Assembly (NCBI GenBank): GCA_902803355.1
Contig: CADCPP010000162.1
Span: 1 to 9,522, forward strand
Length of the DNA stretch: 9,522 bases
Direction of reading: 5' to 3'
DNA from: an uncultured Lachnospiraceae bacterium
GTDB lineage: Bacteria; Bacillota; Clostridia; Lachnospirales; Lachnospiraceae
A program made the translations under genes and the position numbers. A model generated the notes under the pieces. That model did no database searches and was not told the origin of the DNA. It was given only the letters and a program-made list of their open reading frames with translations. Position 1 is the stretch's first letter; every line of letters begins with the position of its first letter. Positions 5,493-9,522 of the stretch are shown here, piece after piece.

Positions 5493-6911
5493 TCACGCCT
5501 TCAGGAAGGCTTCGTAGCCTTTGACGGCTTCATAGATATCTGCCTTGCTGGCGGCTTCGCAGGGGGCGTGCATGCTGAGCACGGCAATGCCGGCATCCAC
5601 CACGTTCATGCCGTAGTTGCCGGCGATGTAGGCGATGGTCCCGCCGCCGCCCTGGTCGACTCTGCCGAGCTCAGCGGTCTGCCAGAACACGCCGGCGTCA
5701 TCCATGATGCGGCGCACCTCGGCGAAATACTCGGCGGAGCAGTCATTCGAGCCGCTCTTGCCGCGTGAGCCGGTGTATTTGTTGAAGACCAGGCCGCGGC
5801 CGAAGTAGGCCGTGTTCTTCCTCTCGTTTACGCCGGCGTAGTTGGGATCATAGGCCGCGCTGACGTCGGAGGAGAGCATCTTCGCATTGCGGAGAGCCCG
5901 GCGAAGTTCCAGCTCACTATACTGTCCGCACAGGTCCATGACCTCCGCCACGGCATTCTCAAAAAAGCGGGAGTGCATGCCGGTCGCGCCCACGGAGCCG
6001 ATCTCTTCCTTGTCTACCAGCAGGCAGACGGCGGTCTTTTCCGGCTTCTTCACATTCAGCATGGCTTCCAGCGAGGTGAAAGCGCAGATGCGGTCATCGT
6101 GGCCGTAGCCGAGGATCATGCTGCGGTCAAGACCGAGGTCGCGGGCAGGCCCCGCCGGGACCACCTCAAGCTCGGCGGAGAGGAAATCCTCTTCTTCGAT
6201 ATCGTATTTGTCCTTCAGGATCTTCAGGATATTGTCCTTCACGTTGCCCTTCGGATCTTTCTTTTCGCCCTTCTTCGGCTTCTTTTCGTCCTCGTCCTTC
6301 TTTTCGACGACTTCGCTGCCGATGAGCAGGTTCAGGTCCTCGCCTTCGATGACGGTCGCGCCGCTCTTCTTCATCTGATCCGCGGACAGGTGGATCAGCA
6401 GGTCGGTGATGCAGAGCACCGGATCATCCGGATCTTCCCCGATGACCACCTTGACCGCACTGCCGTCCTTCTTCGCCACTACGCCGTGGATCGCGAGCGG
6501 GATGGTCACCCACTGATACTTCTTGATGCCACCGTAATAGTGCGTATCGAGCAGCACGAAATCGGTATCCTCATAGAGCGGGTTCTGCTTTAAGTCCAGG
6601 CGCGGGCTGTCGATGTGCGCGCCGAGGATATTCATGCCCTCGGAGATGGGCGCGGTGCCGATGGTGAACAGGACCATGCTCTTGCCCATGATGGTGTCGT
6701 AGACCTTATCTCCCGCCTTCAGCTTTTTGCCTTTTTTACGGGCCTTTTCCAGGGAGATGTAGCCGGCCTTTTCCGCGGCTTCCACGGCCTGATCGACGCA
6801 TTCACGTTCGGTCTTTCCGCGGGTGATGAACGTCTTGTAGCGTTCGCAGAGCTCATTCAGTTTTTCCTTCTGTGCGGCGTCATAGGACAGCCAGGCATTC
6901 TTGCGTTCCAT
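5493..6911 (-). CDS. M18-family zinc aminopeptidase
   Basis: A 472-residue cytosolic metallopeptidase that removes N-terminal residues from peptides. All expected metal and catalytic positions are visible: His99 and Asp101 in G-A-H-I-D-S-P-R, Asp272 in G-H-D-D-R, Glu302 and Glu303 in D-K-E-E-I-G-S, Asp349 in S-S-D-V-S and His448 in S-M-H-A-P. Length fits the bacterial aminopeptidase I group. A very charged Lys/Glu/Asp segment at about 203-222 is likely a surface loop. The start has an AAGGAGG site 6 bases upstream, and the gene begins 15 bases after the valS stop, so the two are probably cotranscribed. It is convergent with the small peptide gene. A general role in peptide turnover is most likely; a link to that peptide is only positional. 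Confidence 0.95.
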   Translation of the reverse strand: MERKNAWLSYDAAQKEKLNELCERYKTFITRGKTERECVDQAVEAAEKAGYISLEKARKKGKKLKAGDKVYDTIMGKSMVLFTIGTAPISEGMNILGAHIDSPRLDLKQNPLYEDTDFVLLDTHYYGGIKKYQWVTIPLAIHGVVAKKDGSAVKVVIGEDPDDPVLCITDLLIHLSADQMKKSGATVIEGEDLNLLIGSEVVEKKDEDEKKPKKGEKKDPKGNVKDNILKILKDKYDIEEEDFLSAELEVVPAGPARDLGLDRSMILGYGHDDRICAFTSLEAMLNVKKPEKTAVCLLVDKEEIGSVGATGMHSRFFENAVAEVMDLCGQYSELELRRALRNAKMLSSDVSAAYDPNYAGVNERKNTAYFGRGLVFNKYTGSRGKSGSNDCSAEYFAEVRRIMDDAGVFWQTAELGRVDQGGGGTIAYIAGNYGMNVVDAGIAVLSMHAPCEAASKADIYEAVKGYEAFLKA

Positions 6912-6926
6912 GTTGTTCCTCCTTGA

Positions 6927-9522
6927 TCATTCTCCCATCTGGGCCAGGCGTTCCTTAACGTCTACCAGCATCCTGGCGTATTTTTCACGCTTGGCTTTTT
7001 CTTCTTCCACCTTGGCGGCAGGCGCCTTGGCCAGGAATTTTTCGTTCTTCAGCATGCCGTCGGAGCGGCGGATCTCGCCCTCCAGGCGCTTCTCCTCGTT
7101 TTTCAGGCGTTCCCGTTCCTTATCCATATCCACGAGCTCGGCAAGCGGCAGATACACGGTGCCCGCCGGGGTCACGGCAGAGACGGCGTCGTCGCCGATG
7201 CCGCTCCTGTCCGCCTGCGTTTTCACCGCGCTGCCCGAGGCAAGCGCCGCGATAAACGGTGCGCTTAAGGAAAGGGCTTCCCGCACCTTCTCACTTTCGG
7301 AAACGATGAAGATGTGCGGCTTCTTCGCGGCCGGAACGTTCAGGTTCACGCGGGCAAGACGGACCGCGCGCACCACGTCCTTGGCCCACTCGATGCGCTG
7401 TTCTTCCTCGGGGAAGTCGCGGGCGGGATCATACAGCGGCCAGGCGCTCCTCATGATGGTCTCCTCTCCCGTCTCCAGGTAGCCGTAGATCTCCTCCGTC
7501 ACGAAGGGGATGAAGGGGTGCAGGAGCTTTAAGGAAGTTGCGAGGACCGTCCGCAGGGTCCAGGCCGCAGCGGCCTTAGAGGCGGCGTCATCACTCTGGT
7601 AGAAGCGCGGCTTCACCATCTCGATATACCAGTCGCAGAACTGCTCCCAGACGAAGTCATAGACCTTCTGCATGGCGATGCCCAGTTCGAAGCGTTCCAT
7701 GTTGTCGGTCACGTCCTTCACCACACGGTTTAAGAGGGAAAGGATCCACTTATCTTCCGGAGCAAGGCTCTCCTGCGTCACGCCGGAAATATCCACGCCT
7801 TCCATGTTCATCATCATGAAGCGGGAGGCGTTCCAGACCTTGTTGATGAAGTTGCGGGACGCTTCCACGCGTTCCCAGTAGAAACGCATGTCGTTCCCCG
7901 GCGAGTTGCCGGTCACGAGCATCAGGCGCAGGGCATCCGCGCCATATTTGTCGATCACCTCCAGCGGGTCGATGCCGTTGCCGAGGGACTTGCTCATCTT
8001 GCGGCCTTCGGAGTCGCGCACGATGCCATGGATGAGCACGGTATCGAAGGGCGCCTTTCCGGTATAGGCAAGGCCGGAGAAGATCATGCGGCTCACCCAG
8101 AAGCCGATGATGTCGTAGCCCGTCACGAGGGTATTCGTGGGGTAGAATTTTTCCAGATCCTTCGTCTGCTTCGGCCAGCCCATGGTGCTGAAAGGCCAGA
8201 GAGCGCTGGAGAACCAGGTATCGAGTGTATCCGGGTCCTGCGTGAGGGCGCCGCCGCAGTGCGGGCACTTCTCCGGGGCTTCCTTTGCCACAACGGTCTT
8301 GCCGCATTCTTCGCAGTACCAGGCCGGGATGCGGTGTCCCCACCAGAGCTGCCGGGAAATGCACCAGTCGCGGGTGTTCTTCATCCAGTTCAGATAGATC
8401 TTCGTAAAGCGTTCCGGCACGTATTTAATGGTGCCGTTTTCCACAGCTTCGATCGCCGGGGCGGCCAGCGGCGCCATCTTCACGAACCACTGCTTGCTGA
8501 CCATCGGCTCGATGGTGGTGTGGCAGCGGTAGCAGGTGCCCACATCGTGCTTGATGGGCTCGACCTTCTTCAGGAAGCCGCCGGCTTCAAGATCCTTCAG
8601 GATCTCCTTTCTCGCTTCAAGCGTCGTCAGGCCGGCATATTTGCCGCAGTCGAGCACCTCGGGCTCGCCGAGCGCCACCTTCCCGGCGGCCTTTTCCGCC
8701 GCCGCCTCAGCCGCTTCCTTCGCGCCGGTCATATGGCCGTCGTAGGTAAAGACGCGCACCCGCGGAAGATTGCAGCGTTCGCCGACCTCAAAGTCGTTCG
8801 GGTCATGGGCAGGCGTGATCTTCACCGCGCCGGTCCCCTTGGTCATATCGGCATGTTCGTCGCAGACGATCGGGATCTCTTTATTGAGAAGAGGCAGGAT
8901 CACGTGGCAGCCGTGCAGGTGCGCGTAGCGCGGATCCTCCGGATTCACGGCCACGGCGGTATCGCCCAGCATGGTCTCGGGACGTGTGGTCGCCAGCTCC
9001 AGCATCTCGCCGGTCTCTTTCACCGGATAGAGCAGATGCCAGAAATGGCCCTCCTGCTCCTCGTATTCCACCTCGGCGTCCGAAATGGAGGTTTTGCAGT
9101 GCGGGCACCAGTTGACCATGCGGTTTCCGCGGTAGATCATGCCTTCGTCATAAAGCTTCACGAAGACTTCCTTCACGGCGTCCGAGCAGCCCTCGTCCAT
9201 GGTGAAGCGCAGGCGGTCCCAGTCACAGGAGGAGCCCATCTTCTTTAACTGCTCCACGATGCGGCTGCCGTATTTTTCCCGCCAGGCCCAGGCACGCTCA
9301 AGGAAGCCCTCGCGGCCTACCATCTCCTTGGTGAGCCCTTCTTTGCGCATGGCTTCCACGACCTTTGCTTCGGTCGCGATGGAGGCGTGGTCCGTGCCGG
9401 GCAGCCACAGAGCTTCATAGCCCTGCATCCTCTTGAAGCGGGTCAGGATGTCCTGCAGCGTGTTGTCGAGCGCGTGCCCCATGTGCAGCTGGCCCGTGAT
9501 ATTGGGCGGCGGCATCACGATG
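6927..9522 (-). CDS. valS: Valyl-tRNA synthetase (5' end outside the window)
   Basis: Class I synthetase that charges tRNA-Val with valine. The visible 865 codons begin I-V-M-P-P-P-N-I-T-G-Q-L-H-M-G-H, so the true start lies a few tens of codons beyond base 9522; the GTG at 9518 is an internal Val. Signatures in order, numbered from that Val: the HIGH-type H-M-G-H (12-15), editing-domain blocks T-T-R-P-E-T (177-182) and G-T-G-A-V-K-I-T-P-A-H-D-P (228-240), zinc-type Cys pairs (C138/C141, C329/C332, C402/C405, C418/C421), K-M-S-K-S (507-511), the anticodon-binding region, and the Lys/Glu-rich C-terminal coiled-coil arm (about the last 65 residues). It ends in TGA and is followed closely by the aminopeptidase gene. 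No defects are seen in the visible part. Confidence 0.97.
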   Translation of the reverse strand, partial: IVMPPPNITGQLHMGHALDNTLQDILTRFKRMQGYEALWLPGTDHASIATEAKVVEAMRKEGLTKEMVGREGFLERAWAWREKYGSRIVEQLKKMGSSCDWDRLRFTMDEGCSDAVKEVFVKLYDEGMIYRGNRMVNWCPHCKTSISDAEVEYEEQEGHFWHLLYPVKETGEMLELATTRPETMLGDTAVAVNPEDPRYAHLHGCHVILPLLNKEIPIVCDEHADMTKGTGAVKITPAHDPNDFEVGERCNLPRVRVFTYDGHMTGAKEAAEAAAEKAAGKVALGEPEVLDCGKYAGLTTLEARKEILKDLEAGGFLKKVEPIKHDVGTCYRCHTTIEPMVSKQWFVKMAPLAAPAIEAVENGTIKYVPERFTKIYLNWMKNTRDWCISRQLWWGHRIPAWYCEECGKTVVAKEAPEKCPHCGGALTQDPDTLDTWFSSALWPFSTMGWPKQTKDLEKFYPTNTLVTGYDIIGFWVSRMIFSGLAYTGKAPFDTVLIHGIVRDSEGRKMSKSLGNGIDPLEVIDKYGADALRLMLVTGNSPGNDMRFYWERVEASRNFINKVWNASRFMMMNMEGVDISGVTQESLAPEDKWILSLLNRVVKDVTDNMERFELGIAMQKVYDFVWEQFCDWYIEMVKPRFYQSDDAASKAAAAWTLRTVLATSLKLLHPFIPFVTEEIYGYLETGEETIMRSAWPLYDPARDFPEEEQRIEWAKDVVRAVRLARVNLNVPAAKKPHIFIVSESEKVREALSLSAPFIAALASGSAVKTQADRSGIGDDAVSAVTPAGTVYLPLAELVDMDKERERLKNEEKRLEGEIRRSDGMLKNEKFLAKAPAAKVEEEKAKREKYARMLVDVKERLAQMGE

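Noticed and set aside
9516..9518. GTG as the start codon of valS
   Set aside because: It encodes the Val of the conserved I-V-M-P-P-P-N segment, which is internal in valyl-tRNA synthetases; the frame stays open to the window edge.

Overview
The window looks like a chromosomal segment of a fairly GC-rich member of Clostridia (Bacillota). The reasons are strong AGGAGG-type ribosome binding sites, a K+-type membrane pyrophosphatase, a phosphotransbutyrylase-like enzyme, an M18 aminopeptidase, and short AT-rich control regions between GC-rich genes. No finer placement is possible from the sequence alone. All genes except one small peptide gene lie on the minus strand, so the layout is given from the right edge to the left in transcription order.

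Right block (9522-5493): valS, cut at its 5' end by the window edge, is followed 15 bp later by an M18 aminopeptidase gene, apparently one transcript. A strong hairpin at 5432-5471 separates this block from the middle.

Middle block (5471-3991): a 53-residue peptide gene on the plus strand ends in Pro-Gly-Cys-Cys-Cys-Asp and is divergent from a LysR-type regulator gene. A perfect 19-bp palindrome with the T-N11-A form of a LysR box sits between them, on top of the regulator's -10 box.

Energy block (3990-736): an AT-rich 297-bp control region holds two similar promoters and a cluster of GTTTAC-containing, partly cre-like repeats. It precedes hppA (ion-pumping pyrophosphatase) and a phosphate acetyl/butyryltransferase-like gene. 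In that pair the hppA stop codon is part of the next gene's ribosome binding site. A strong terminator ends the block.

Left block (732-1): a second transcript starts at the foot of that terminator. It encodes a 218-residue protein with five Val-Tyr-(Met/Ala)-Gly-Pro repeats and two C-terminal zinc ribbons. Its stop codon overlaps, as ATGA, the start of a truncated gene whose first 16 residues (MRFHLKKAVWEITLAC) look like the beginning of a radical SAM peptide maturase. This pair is the best candidate for an undescribed system: a repeat-bearing possible substrate coupled to a possible modifying enzyme. Most of the enzyme lies outside the window.
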